A stretch of 48,081 bases of DNA from an uncultured Lachnospiraceae bacterium (GTDB lineage: Bacteria > Bacillota > Clostridia > Lachnospirales > Lachnospiraceae): NCBI GenBank assembly GCA_902781455.1, contig CACZJF010000017.1, positions 1-48,081 of the forward strand, read 5' to 3'. This document shows positions 1 to 7,953 of the stretch, in pieces. The position numbers were made by a program, and so were the translations under genes. The stretch's first letter is position 1. The number at the start of each line of letters is the position of its first letter. The notes beneath the pieces are model-generated. The model was not told the origin of the DNA. It ran no database searches and saw only the letters and a list, made by a program, of their open reading frames with translations.

Positions 1-1
1 C

Positions 2-133
2 TACGGGCAGGCACAGAAAGCCCACGCTCTCGAACTGCTGGCGACCCATTCGTATAGTCAGGTCGAGCGGATGACGGGAATCAGCAAGTCTACGATGATA
101 AGGTACAAGCGGGAAGCGGGGCTTCTGAAATGA
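2..133 (+). CDS. C-terminal end of a site-specific recombinase (partial, cut by window edge)
   Basis: The frame is open from the window edge and ends at TGA 131-133, giving 43 residues that finish in ...GISKSTMIRYKREAGLLK. The segment YSQVERMTGISKSTMIRY has the pattern of the helix-turn-helix tail of serine resolvases/invertases, which reads the DNA site next to the crossover point. The catalytic N-terminal domain would lie upstream of the window, so it cannot be said whether the gene is intact. Its position directly before a truncated cpaF suggests that a mobile element end or recombination scar is here. Another HTH protein with a similar tail is possible. Confidence 0.5.
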   Translation, partial: YGQAQKAHALELLATHSYSQVERMTGISKSTMIRYKREAGLLK

Positions 134-513
134 AGACATACATGCAGTACTAATTATTAACTCTGAAAGAATCCATTTAGTTCCAGAAGAGGACGTTTTC
201 AAAACAATATGGCAGGGTCTTTCTAAATGGTAGATGTCATTTTGGTTGACAGTGCTGAGCATAACTATCATAGGGAGAGATTGCCCGATATGCGAACTGA
301 ACGGAATTGTTTCGAGAACGAAATCGAAAGTCGATTCAAACTAAAACGGCGGGAAAACTCCCGCCGGCGTTTGTTTATTCGGAACAAGGTTTGAAAGGAA
401 AGTATGAGGATGGACGTCAAGTTGTACGTTTGTTCCAGTTTTGTGCATTTCACGTAGCGTTTTGGGACAAAACATAGTAAAACGACTCTTTCAGGTTACG
501 AAAAAGTACGAAA
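134..513. other. Non-coding stretch between recombinase tail and truncated cpaF
   Basis: About 380 bases without a convincing gene; the short reading frames here have no family resemblance and no ribosome site. It is visibly more AT-rich than its surroundings, which fits foreign or decayed DNA. It contains one clear hairpin (347-366). The cpaF-like reading frame becomes recognisable only at about position 535, so this stretch probably replaced the 5' half of that gene. Confidence 0.5.
347..376 (+). terminator. Probable rho-independent terminator
   Basis: A perfect 8-bp GC-rich stem, CGGCGGGA (347-354) pairing with TCCCGCCG (359-366), with an AAAC loop. It is followed by GCGTTTGTTTATT, a moderately T-rich tail, and preceded by an A-run (343-346). 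It could end transcription from the recombinase side, or in reverse because the upstream A-run gives Us on the minus strand. Confidence 0.5.
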
Positions 514-1239
514 TTGCCCGTTTTTCAATTTGTGCTTCGGCAGGAGGCAGCAGATTTCCTGAAAGCACTGGTCCAGGCAGGATACAACATCTTTATCTCC
601 GGCGGAACCGGAAGCGGAAAGACGACATTCCTGAACGCGCTCTCGAATTTCATTCCGAAGGATGAGAGGATCATCACAATTGAGGACAATGCCGAGCTGC
701 AGATTCAGGGCGTCCGAAACCTGGTGCGTCTTGAAGCCCGCCGCCCGAACGCAGAGGGAGACGGCGAAGTAACGATCCGGGACCTGATCCGGTCATCGCT
801 CCGGATGCGTCCTGACAGAATCATCGTCGGCGAGGTCAGAGGAGAAGAGACCATTGACATGCTGCAGAGCCTCAACACCGGGCATGACGGGAGTCTGAGC
901 ACCGGGCATGGAAACAGCCCGAAGGATATGCTTTCACGTCTGGAAACAATGGTGCTGATGGGTCTGGAGATTCCCGTCTCGGCGATCCGCCGCCAGATCG
1001 CGTCCGGCATTGACATCATGGTCCATCTTTCCAGGATGCGTGACAAGTCAAGGAAGGTGCTGGAGATTTTGGAGATCGACGGATATGACATTCCGACCGG
1101 TGAGATCATGACACACACGCTCTATGAGTACGAAGTACAGGGCGAGGATCAGAAAGGCAGGCTGATCGGCGAACTGAAGAAGACCGGTGAACTGAACCAC
1201 CGGCAGAAGCTGGAGCGGGCAGGAGTGAAACTGAGATGA
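514..1239 (+). pseudogene. cpaF: CpaF/TadA-type secretion ATPase, N-terminal half missing
   Basis: The Tad pilus ATPase powers assembly of Flp-type pili by hexameric ATP hydrolysis on the cytoplasmic face. The frame contains the whole core of the nucleotide-binding domain: Walker A SGGTGSGKTT, the Asp box around IITIEDNAELQI, Walker B-like MRPDRIIVGEVRGEE, and the His box NTGHDGSLSTGHGNS. Family members are about 400-470 residues, but homology here starts only at about QEAADFLKAL. The first possible start is a TTG at 514 with no ribosome site, and the preceding residues look random. The N-terminal regulatory domain is therefore lost and the product is probably not functional. The stop overlaps the tadB start by ATGA, so the old operon structure survives. 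Confidence 0.75.
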
Positions 1240-2060
1240 ACAGAAAAAGATTTCATTCGAAACGCAGAAGAAAAGCAGGAGCAGTCCGGCCTGATCCGGT
1301 TCATCATGGCCGGGGAAAGCCGCCGGACTATGGCGGCTATCAGTTCTCACGGCGCGAACTGATCGAAAACATACTGATCTTTGCCGCTCTGGACGCCACG
1401 ATCGCGTATCTATTCTACCGCTCTGTCATTGCATTTCTCGTGTTCTTTCCGATCGTCGTACCATTTCTGAAAACACGCAGAAAAGATCTGAACACCCGCC
1501 GCAGCAGACAGATCCTCGCTGAGTTTACGACAGGGATGCAGATGGTGAACGCTTCGCTCCAGGCGGGATACGCGATTGAAAACTCTTTTCGGGAATCGAT
1601 CAGTGAACTGCGCAAGATTTATCCGGACGATTCTTTTATCATCACCGAATTCCGCTATATTCTGACGCAGAACGCGCTGAATGTTCCCATCGAGACGCTT
1701 CTCCTTGATCTTGGACACCGTACTCATATCGAAGATATTCGAAATTTCGCGGAGGTCTTTCAGACTGCGAAGCGGACAGGCGGCGATCTGATCGCCATCA
1801 TAAGGAACGCGGTTACGAGTATTCAGGTGAAGCGGGAGACGAGAGAGGAGATCGAGACGAATCTGTCCGGAAAGGCGTCCGAACAGAAGATCATGTCTGC
1901 CGCGCCGATCCTTCTTATTGCCTACACGTCTTTGACATCTCCTGGCTTTCTGGATGTCTGTTACCACAACACACTTGGCATCGCGATCATGACAGGCAGC
2001 CTGCTGATCTATGCCGCAGCCTATCTGTGGGGGCGCAGGATTATGCAGATTGAGATGTAA
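1236..2060 (+). CDS. tadB: TadB-like type II secretion F-domain protein
   Basis: A 274-residue inner-membrane platform protein of the Tad/Flp pilus machine. A basic N-terminus is followed by two close hydrophobic segments (about residues 48-80), then the cytoplasmic GspF-like helical domain (GMQMVNASLQAGYAIENSF ... AEVFQTAKRTGGDL), and C-terminal hydrophobic helices near SAAPILLIAYTSL and TGSLLIYAAAYLW. The start ATG overlaps the cpaF stop (ATGA) and has AGGAG at 1221-1225. The length is normal for the family. Because the ATPase ahead of it is truncated and no pilin, prepilin peptidase or TadE/F genes follow in the window, this copy is probably a relic or depends on genes elsewhere. Confidence 0.8.
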   Translation: MNRKRFHSKRRRKAGAVRPDPVHHGRGKPPDYGGYQFSRRELIENILIFAALDATIAYLFYRSVIAFLVFFPIVVPFLKTRRKDLNTRRSRQILAEFTTGMQMVNASLQAGYAIENSFRESISELRKIYPDDSFIITEFRYILTQNALNVPIETLLLDLGHRTHIEDIRNFAEVFQTAKRTGGDLIAIIRNAVTSIQVKRETREEIETNLSGKASEQKIMSAAPILLIAYTSLTSPGFLDVCYHNTLGIAIMTGSLLIYAAAYLWGRRIMQIEM

Positions 2061-2156
2061 GAGCAGAAGAAGAGTTCGAAACATTGGAATTCCTTTGCAG
2101 AACCGCAAACGATCAGGTAAAGTAGTAGCTATATTATGACAGATGGGAGGGCGGTT

Positions 2157-2402
2157 ATGCATACACAGATCGTAAAGTGGGGGAACGGACAAGGAATCCG
2201 TATCCCGAAAAGCATTCTGACTGGAATGGATATTGCTGTCGGAGACCATGTGGACCTGTCATTGGTCAGAGGAAAGCTGATCATTCAGAAAGCATTCCGG
2301 CATAAGACTTTGGAAGAACGTGCCTTGGAACATGACGGAAAACTGGTGTCTTACGAAGGAGAAACAGACTGGGGTGATCTGGTCGGACGTGAGGTATGGT
2401 AA
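2157..2402 (+). CDS. AbrB/MazE-type antitoxin
   Basis: An 81-residue protein whose first 45 residues form a swapped-hairpin AbrB/MazE DNA-binding domain (MHTQIVKWGNGQGIRIPKS ... VGDHVDLSLVRGKLIIQ). The acidic tail (LVSYEGETDWGDLVGREVW) is the type that binds and blocks a MazF toxin. ATG 2157 is chosen over ATG 2136 because GGGAGG lies at 2145-2150 and homology begins exactly there. Its stop codon shares one base with the ATG of the toxin remnant (TAATG). It sits between tadB and tadC, an unusual place, so the module was probably inserted into a former tad operon. With the toxin broken it is now an orphan antitoxin or DNA-binding protein. Confidence 0.8.
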   Translation: MHTQIVKWGNGQGIRIPKSILTGMDIAVGDHVDLSLVRGKLIIQKAFRHKTLEERALEHDGKLVSYEGETDWGDLVGREVW

Positions 2403-2535
2403 TGGAAAGGATCCGGCAGGGAACCGTTCTGCACCTGCCCGGAATCTCATTGTAATTTGTAAAATCAGCTTCGAACAGATCCAAAACATATCAGATGCCG
2501 TTCAGGACATCTTTGATTACTATCCATATCAATAA
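2402..2535 (+). pseudogene. Remnant of a MazF/PemK-like toxin
   Basis: ATG 2402 overlaps the antitoxin stop and encodes MERIRQGTVLHLPGISL before TAA 2453-2455. The MERIRQG-type opening resembles the start of MazF ribonucleases. In a different frame the sequence continues as VICKISFEQIQNISDAVQDIFDYYPYQ up to TAA 2533-2535, which resembles a toxin C-terminal helix. A full MazF is about 110 residues, so most of the middle has been deleted and the frame is shifted. Assignment rests mainly on the translational coupling with the antitoxin; the fragments themselves are short. Confidence 0.5.
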
Positions 2536-2637
2536 TCTCAATCGTCTTACTGCGCCTGAAATATGTCGCATGGTACAGATCTGTCTTTTGCTCCCTAGTT
2601 TAAATACTATTTTCAATGCAGAAAGGAACGCACCGAC

Positions 2638-4038
2638 ATGAAGAGCCCTTTCACTTCTCTTGCGTGCCTGATCGTCCGCCGTTTCGGACCGGGCATCAGT
2701 TCCGGCACCGCATCCCGTTCATCCCGCGTCCGCATACCCGGCAGCAATGAAAAGCTCAGCCGGGAGCTCATGGAACTTGGCGGAGGAAAGAAAAACTGCA
2801 TCGAGAGCTATTATGTAAATAAGATCGCGAAATTCCTGGAGATTGCGGCTTTGTGTCTTGCAGTCCTGGCCGTTGTACTCATCGTTCAGTACCGTCAGGA
2901 CCGCAGGATTGAAGGCGGTGTGCTGGAGCGTCCCGGCTACGGGGAGGGAGCGATGGAACAGAGTCTGATCCTGACCATCGGCCGGGACAGGGCGGCACCG
3001 GACAGAGAGGCAGAGTCAGAGTCTTTCGATGTGAACCTGAATGCGCGTACCTATACTTCCGCGCAGGTTACCTCTTTGCTCAAGGACGCGGCTGCCCGGC
3101 TCGAGGCACAGCTGCCGGGCGAGAACCAGACGCTTGATGAGGTGCGCCTTCCGCTGCGCCTGCCGGCTTCCCTGGAGGACGGCGCGGTCAGTGTAGAGTA
3201 TTACATCTCGCCGATGGGGATCATCGAAGAGGACGGAAGCATCTGTCAGGATCCGGACCCGGATGGCACACTTGTGACAATCAATGCCACGCTGACCTGT
3301 CAGGACAGAACCAGTACCTATGAATGTGCTGCAAGGATCTTTCCTCCGGTCCTTACTCCGGAAGCGCAGCTGCGTGAGAATATCAAAAGCGCGGTGGAGG
3401 AGGCCAGCAGCAGTGACCCGACAGACGCAAAGATCCGGCTGCCTGACTCAGTCGATGGCCGCACGCTGCGCTGGTCTTATCCGAAAGATTCTTCTCTGAC
3501 ACTGATCATCGTGCTTGTGCTGATTCTCCCCGTCGGATTCTGGGCAAGAGAAGACTCGAAGATCCATGATGCCGCCAGGGAACGTCTGACGCAGCTTGAA
3601 CTTGATTACTCACAGCTGCTGTGGAAACTGACCATGCTGCTGTCTGCCGGACTTACCATCAGAGGCGCATTTACAAGGATTACGGAGCAGTATGAGGCGG
3701 AGCACACTGCCAGACGGTATGTGTATGAGGAGATGATCCTGACCCTGCGTGAGATGCGCAGCGGCGTACCGGAGGCAGGCGCATATGAAAACTTCGGCCG
3801 CAGATGCTGCCTGCCTGCGTATATCAAGCTTGGATCCTTGCTGTCACAGAATCTGAAAAAGGGTTCCAAAGGTCTGACCGCACTGCTGGAACACGAGGCG
3901 GTCCTTTCCATGGAACAGCATAAGATGGCTGTCCGCCGGCTCGGCGAGAAGGCCAGTGTGAAAATGCTCCTGCCCATGGTGCTGATGTTTGGCGTAGTAC
4001 TTATCATCCTCATGGTTCCTGCTTTTCTGTCGATGTGA
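2638..4038 (+). CDS. TadC-like secretion F-domain protein with large extracytoplasmic insert
   Basis: A 466-residue protein. After a basic N-terminus, a membrane segment (LEIAALCLAVLAVVLIVQY, about residues 67-85) leads into an external region of about 200 residues (up to about 280), followed by a second membrane segment (SLTLIIVLVLILPVGFW). A GspF/TadC-like helical domain comes next (LTQLELDYSQLLWKLTMLLSAG, then EMRSGVPEAGAYENFGRRC), and the protein ends in a third hydrophobic helix (MLLPMVLMFGVVLIILMVP). Standard TadC is about 300 residues; the extra external part is the form seen in clostridial Tad loci. ATG 2638 is supported by AGAAAGGAA at 2619-2627. It lies about 580 bp after tadB, separated by the antitoxin module. 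Confidence 0.7.
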   Translation: MKSPFTSLACLIVRRFGPGISSGTASRSSRVRIPGSNEKLSRELMELGGGKKNCIESYYVNKIAKFLEIAALCLAVLAVVLIVQYRQDRRIEGGVLERPGYGEGAMEQSLILTIGRDRAAPDREAESESFDVNLNARTYTSAQVTSLLKDAAARLEAQLPGENQTLDEVRLPLRLPASLEDGAVSVEYYISPMGIIEEDGSICQDPDPDGTLVTINATLTCQDRTSTYECAARIFPPVLTPEAQLRENIKSAVEEASSSDPTDAKIRLPDSVDGRTLRWSYPKDSSLTLIIVLVLILPVGFWAREDSKIHDAARERLTQLELDYSQLLWKLTMLLSAGLTIRGAFTRITEQYEAEHTARRYVYEEMILTLREMRSGVPEAGAYENFGRRCCLPAYIKLGSLLSQNLKKGSKGLTALLEHEAVLSMEQHKMAVRRLGEKASVKMLLPMVLMFGVVLIILMVPAFLSM

Positions 4039-4111
4039 GAAAGTGCAGGGCTCACTCTGTTCCCAACCGGTCCTTTTGCAGTTTTTGCCCTGCCTTTTCC
4101 TGCTATCTGCA

Positions 4112-4140
4112 TGAGTGAAAACAGATCGTCATGCTATAAT
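4112..4140 (+). promoter_or_regulatory. Promoter with extended -10 upstream of the epimerase gene
   Basis: TGCTATAAT at 4132-4140 is a perfect extended -10 (TGnTATAAT). A 17-nt spacer separates it from a poor -35 (TGAGTG, 4112-4117), as is usual for extended -10 promoters. It lies about 95 nt before ATG 4234, implying a leader of about 85 nt. Confidence 0.55.
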
Positions 4141-4233
4141 GAAGAAGAAGCATGATGAGCGTCAGCGACGTATTGATTCAGGCCGCACCGGTTTCGCATC
4201 GGCCGAAGCTGTGCAGGACAGAAAGGACAGAAT

Positions 4234-5262
4234 ATGAAGAAAAGTGCATTGTTCATCGGCGGGACAGGAACCATCAGTACAGCTATCGTGAAGAAGCTTG
4301 TCTCTTCCGGCGAATGGGAGGTATGGGTGCTGAATCGTGGAAACAGGGTGGACGTTCTGCCGGAGGGTGTCCATACCATCATTGCGGATATCAACGACGA
4401 AGAGACGGTACTTGAAAAGCTTGGAGACAGGGTGTTCGATTCGGTCTGCGAATTCATCGGATTTGAAAGAAGCCAGGTGGAGCGTGATGTCCGGTTATTC
4501 AGGGGCAGATGCAGACAGTATCTCTATACCAGCTCTGCCTCGGCTTACCATAAGCCGTGCGCGGACTACCGCATTACAGAAGGCACATCGCTGGCGAATC
4601 CGTACTGGGAGTATTCCAGAAAGAAGATTGCCTGCGAAGATTACCTGATGGAGATGTACCGGACGGAAGGCTTCCCGGTGACAATTGTCAGACCAAGCCA
4701 TACCTACGATGAGAGGAAGGTTCCGATCGGTATTCACGGAGAAAACGGCTCTTATCAGGTTCTGAAAAGAATGATGGAAGGAAAGCCTGTGCTCGTTCAT
4801 GGGGACGGAACTTCTCTGTGGACGCTCACCTTCAACACTGACTTCGCGACGGGATATGCCGGCCTGATGGGAAACCGGCACGCGATTGGAGAGGCCTTCC
4901 AGATCACGGGAGATGAGACGCTGACCTGGAACCAGATCTATCAGACGATCGCGGACGCGCTGGGCGTAGAGCTGAAGGCATATCATGTCTCTTCTGATTT
5001 TCTGAGCGCGGCCGGGAAAAAGTGCGGTTATGACTTTGAAGGGAACCTGACGGGAGATAAGGCAGCTTCCGTGGTGTTTGACAACACCAAGCTGAAGAGG
5101 GCAGTCCCTGATATGAAGACTACGGTCCGGTTTGACCAGGGGGTCAGACGCTGCCTGGATTACATCCTGTCACACCCCGAAGAACAGAAGGAAGATCCTG
5201 CGTTTGACAGCTGGTGTGATAAGGTGATCGATGTTCTGGAGAAAGCAAAGGCATCGTTCTGA
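4234..5262 (+). CDS. NAD-dependent epimerase/dehydratase family protein (extended SDR)
   Basis: A 342-residue extended short-chain dehydrogenase-like protein. It has the Rossmann nucleotide loop ALFIGGTGTIST at the N-terminus, an acidic motif after beta-3 (IIADINDEET), the serine/tyrosine region YTSSASAYHKP, and YSRKK as the YxxxK catalytic pair. The family interconverts or modifies nucleotide sugars, or acts as NAD-binding RNA-associated CSP41-like proteins; the substrate here is unknown. AGAAAGGACAG precedes ATG 4234. The gene appears monocistronic, with its own promoter upstream and hairpins downstream (5329-5358) before the convergent alpha-galactosidase gene. Confidence 0.75.
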   Translation: MKKSALFIGGTGTISTAIVKKLVSSGEWEVWVLNRGNRVDVLPEGVHTIIADINDEETVLEKLGDRVFDSVCEFIGFERSQVERDVRLFRGRCRQYLYTSSASAYHKPCADYRITEGTSLANPYWEYSRKKIACEDYLMEMYRTEGFPVTIVRPSHTYDERKVPIGIHGENGSYQVLKRMMEGKPVLVHGDGTSLWTLTFNTDFATGYAGLMGNRHAIGEAFQITGDETLTWNQIYQTIADALGVELKAYHVSSDFLSAAGKKCGYDFEGNLTGDKAASVVFDNTKLKRAVPDMKTTVRFDQGVRRCLDYILSHPEEQKEDPAFDSWCDKVIDVLEKAKASF

Positions 5263-5328
5263 GCCTGCCGCAGGGAAGGTGTGTTTCACACCAGCCGATG
5301 TAAAACGCAGACTGCAAAACGCTGCCGT

Positions 5329-5358
5329 CCCGGCATGACGAAAGGCTCGTATGCCGGG
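5329..5358. terminator. GC-rich hairpin between convergent genes
   Basis: CCCGGCAT (5329-5336) pairs with ATGCCGGG (5351-5358), and inside it ACG (5338-5340) pairs with CGT (5348-5350) past one bulged G. It lies downstream of the epimerase gene. No clear T-run follows on the plus strand, so termination is a guess from position and strength. Confidence 0.4.
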
Positions 5359-5401
5359 GCGGTGATATCAACGGCAGAACAAAAACATCTCAGTGGGGGT
5401 G

Positions 5402-5421
5402 CCCCGCCTCTACAGGCGGGG
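5402..5421. terminator. Perfect 8-bp hairpin at the 3' end of the alpha-galactosidase gene
   Basis: CCCCGCCT (5402-5409) and AGGCGGGG (5414-5421) around a CTAC loop, 9 nt beyond the minus-strand stop at 5431. On the minus strand a T5 run follows after about 16 nt, so it may help end that transcript. The shape also resembles hairpins found at ends of IS200/IS605-type elements, but no transposase is near. Confidence 0.4.
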
Positions 5422-5430
5422 GTAACAGAT

Positions 5431-7596
5431 TCACGAGGAGAATTCCAGCCGGAAGAGTCTTGCGGCTTTTTCCTGCGGCATCTTCACCTGAAGAGTGCCG
5501 TTCTCAAGATGATACGTACAGTCTGCGGCAGCAGGATACAGCACCTGCGCGCCGCAGACCTTTTTTTCGCCGAAATCGAGCGGGATGACGGCGGTATCGG
5601 TCTTCGGTGTAAAGACGGCCAGATACACATGATCCTCCAGACGAAGTCCCCAGGAAAGAACCTGATCGTGGATCGTATTGAATCCCAGCGGGAAGAATGG
5701 AAGCGCCTGCCGGACTTCCGGACGGATTCTCTTATAGAGAGCGATCCCTTCCTTCAGCAGGTCCATGCTTTCTTCACCAAGCTTCCAGACCATGCCGCTC
5801 ATGTACGGACGAAGCAGGAGACCATTTACCATGTTGTAGATGACATGTTCTCTGTCGTCTTCATAGGGATAGACCCACATGCCGCCCTGCTCCGGCGTGA
5901 CGCCGCTGGCAATGCTGGAGGCAATGTAGGAATTGTAGTAACAGTCAGTCTGGTCGCTGGTCGACTGAAGACTCAGCACGCGCAGCATGCCATAATCCAT
6001 GCGCATGGCACCGGAGCCGCAGTTTTCAATCACGAGGTCCGGGTGCGCGCGGAAGAGGTCTTCATACCACTGATGCAGCGCGCGCCAGTGATCGAGGATG
6101 GCGCCGGAACAGCTGTCCGTGTCCAGGTCGCTCCCGCAGCCCATGGTGACATTGTAATCGATCTTGAAAAAGCCGACGCCGTAGTCATGGATGAGCCGCT
6201 CGATCACGTCCGTGCAGTACCTGCGCACGTCAGGATTGCGGAAGTCGAGAAGATATCGTCCATGATCGATATGTCTGCGGCCATGGCGGCAAATGAACCA
6301 GCTGTCAGGCAGGGTGTCTGCCAGTTTGCACTGCACGCCCATCACTTCAATTTCCACCCACAGGCCCATGACCAGGCCTTTGCTCCTGGCATAGTCGCAG
6401 ACTGACTTCATACCATGCGGGAAGCGCGCGGAGGATTCCTTCCATTCGCCGACACGGTCCCACCAGAAGCCGTCGTCATACCAGCCGGCATCCATACAGT
6501 AGTATTCACAGCCCAGCTCCGCGGCCTTGTCGATGATCTGTTTTTCCTTTTCTTCCGTCGGATCACCACTCAGGCAGTTCATATAGTCATTGAAGACAAC
6601 GTGAAGCACCTCGTCGTCCCTGTTTGGTCTGCGGATCGCCCGGCGCAGATTCGTCAGGGCACCGATGCCTTCGTTGATGCCGCCCTTCACCACGCCGAAC
6701 GCGGCCGGAACGGTCTGGAAGGTCTGTCCTGGCCTGAGATTCAGCCACCAGCCATGCTCCTGTTCGGTCGGCCCGCTGAGCGCAAGGGTCAGGCGGCGTC
6801 CCGGCTCGGTGTCATATTCGACCAGCCACTGCCCGGAACTCTCGACCTGGAAGCAGTATGTTTCGTCTGTCTCCCTGTCGTGCGCAAGGCCCATGGGGAG
6901 GTACTCTACGGAAGACCAGGAGCTCAGGCCGGAGTAGGCAAACCGGTTATTCCCGAACCCCGGACTGCTGAATCCATCCCCCAACATGCGGGTCAGATTC
7001 AACAGCTCGATGTCTTCCTTCTGCCAGCGCGTCTCACAGTACCAGCTGCTGCGCGGCACGTAGACATCGGTTTTCTCATAATAGGGAAGCTGCCCGTCAC
7101 CGCACAGATTCTGATAGATAAATGAAGAGACGTACTCTACAGGAAGCGCCTCGGCTCCTGTATTATTCAGTTCGGTCCAGACGTGTACCATGGGGACGCC
7201 GTGGAAGAACTGCATGTGATAGCTTGCCTTCAGCCCGTAATCGCTCAGCAGGTCGATGACCAGCTCACGGCCTTCTTCGGAGGAAATGAATTCGTGCCGG
7301 ACATAGCGAAGGTCCAGGGAAGCGCTGGAGGAATTGTGCTTGTATCCATGCAGTTCGCGGGTCGACTTGCCGGTGATCTGCAGCTCGATGATGGGAGTGG
7401 GAGGCAGCTTCGGGGCGGCAGGATCCGCGCAGCCCGGATCTGCGTTGGTGAGGTCTGTTCCGGATTCCTTCCCGCCGGTCTGTCCTATCGGCGAACCGGC
7501 ACATGGAGAAAAACGTGACAGCTCTACGACGCCATCATCCAGTATGGTAAACTGAACAGACAGGCCGGATTCGTGAATCGTGATATTCTGTGTCAT
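5431..7596 (-). CDS. Alpha-galactosidase, GH36 family, intracellular
   Basis: A 721-residue enzyme that hydrolyses alpha-1,6-galactosides such as melibiose and raffinose. The N-terminal beta-sandwich (to about residue 310) is followed by the (beta/alpha)8 domain with YCMDAGWYDDG (about 366-376), the nucleophile motif GVGFFKIDYN (Asp480), and the acid/base motif ENCGSGAMRMDYG (Asp534). A C-terminal beta domain closes the protein. No signal peptide is present, so it acts in the cytosol on imported sugars. Start ATG 7596 has AAGGAAGGGA upstream. The segment at residues 33-63 (PIGQTGGKESGTDLT...) is low-complexity and looks like an insertion into the usual N-terminal domain. No transporter or regulator gene is adjacent. 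Family assignment is firm; the exact substrate is inferred. Confidence 0.88.
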   Translation of the reverse strand: MTQNITIHESGLSVQFTILDDGVVELSRFSPCAGSPIGQTGGKESGTDLTNADPGCADPAAPKLPPTPIIELQITGKSTRELHGYKHNSSSASLDLRYVRHEFISSEEGRELVIDLLSDYGLKASYHMQFFHGVPMVHVWTELNNTGAEALPVEYVSSFIYQNLCGDGQLPYYEKTDVYVPRSSWYCETRWQKEDIELLNLTRMLGDGFSSPGFGNNRFAYSGLSSWSSVEYLPMGLAHDRETDETYCFQVESSGQWLVEYDTEPGRRLTLALSGPTEQEHGWWLNLRPGQTFQTVPAAFGVVKGGINEGIGALTNLRRAIRRPNRDDEVLHVVFNDYMNCLSGDPTEEKEKQIIDKAAELGCEYYCMDAGWYDDGFWWDRVGEWKESSARFPHGMKSVCDYARSKGLVMGLWVEIEVMGVQCKLADTLPDSWFICRHGRRHIDHGRYLLDFRNPDVRRYCTDVIERLIHDYGVGFFKIDYNVTMGCGSDLDTDSCSGAILDHWRALHQWYEDLFRAHPDLVIENCGSGAMRMDYGMLRVLSLQSTSDQTDCYYNSYIASSIASGVTPEQGGMWVYPYEDDREHVIYNMVNGLLLRPYMSGMVWKLGEESMDLLKEGIALYKRIRPEVRQALPFFPLGFNTIHDQVLSWGLRLEDHVYLAVFTPKTDTAVIPLDFGEKKVCGAQVLYPAAADCTYHLENGTLQVKMPQEKAARLFRLEFSS

Positions 7597-7953
7597 GATA
7601 AGTCCCTTCCTTGTGTTGAAAACCTGAATGTCCTTCTGATTTTATCGGAAAATGCACTGTACCGCAAGACATGTCTGAACAAAACGAAACGCGTTGGAAA
7701 CACAGGAACAAAAGGAAGAAAAAACGCAGGAAATGCACGGCATCCTGTCCGGATATGCTTCTCTGGTTTCGACGAACAAGTGTATAATACGGGGAAAGAG
7801 AACCGCACTGAAGGACCGGCTTTACCCGTCCTGAAGGATCGGCTTTGTGCCGCGGAATAACCTCGGTTGCCGGCTTGAAAGCGGAAGCAGATCGTAAGAC
7901 AGAAGCAGATCAGAAAGCGGCAGCAGATCAGAAGACGGAAGAAGACCTTAACG
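7597..7953. promoter_or_regulatory. Divergent intergenic region with promoter-like and repeat sequences
   Basis: This 357-bp gap separates the minus-strand galactosidase from the plus-strand MATE gene. It holds the minus promoter (7639-7667) and a perfect plus-strand -10, TATAAT at 7783-7788, with only a weak -35 at suitable spacing. Downstream, CTGAAGGACCGGCTT is repeated as CTGAAGGATCGGCTT, and AAGCAGATC-type units recur three times just before the MATE start. The last part can be read as a short Ala/Lys/Asp/Gln-rich peptide overlapping the MATE start, but no start signal supports it. No operator could be named. Confidence 0.4.
7639..7667 (-). promoter_or_regulatory. Candidate promoter of the alpha-galactosidase gene
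   Basis: On the minus strand, TTGCGG (plus 7662-7667) and TAAAAT (plus 7639-7644) are separated by 17 nt. The -10 matches 5 of 6 bases and the -35 matches 3 of 6. The gene starts about 40 nt downstream at 7596. Confidence 0.4.

Noticed and set aside
5402-5421. Hairpin as the guide-RNA end of an IS200/IS605-TnpB element
   Set aside because: No tnpA or tnpB remnant lies nearby, so a simple 3'-end hairpin is the safer reading.
5281-6405. Long plus-strand reading frame opposite the alpha-galactosidase gene
   Set aside because: It mirrors the GH36 gene, has no ribosome site and shows no family resemblance; GH36 motifs on the minus strand are decisive.
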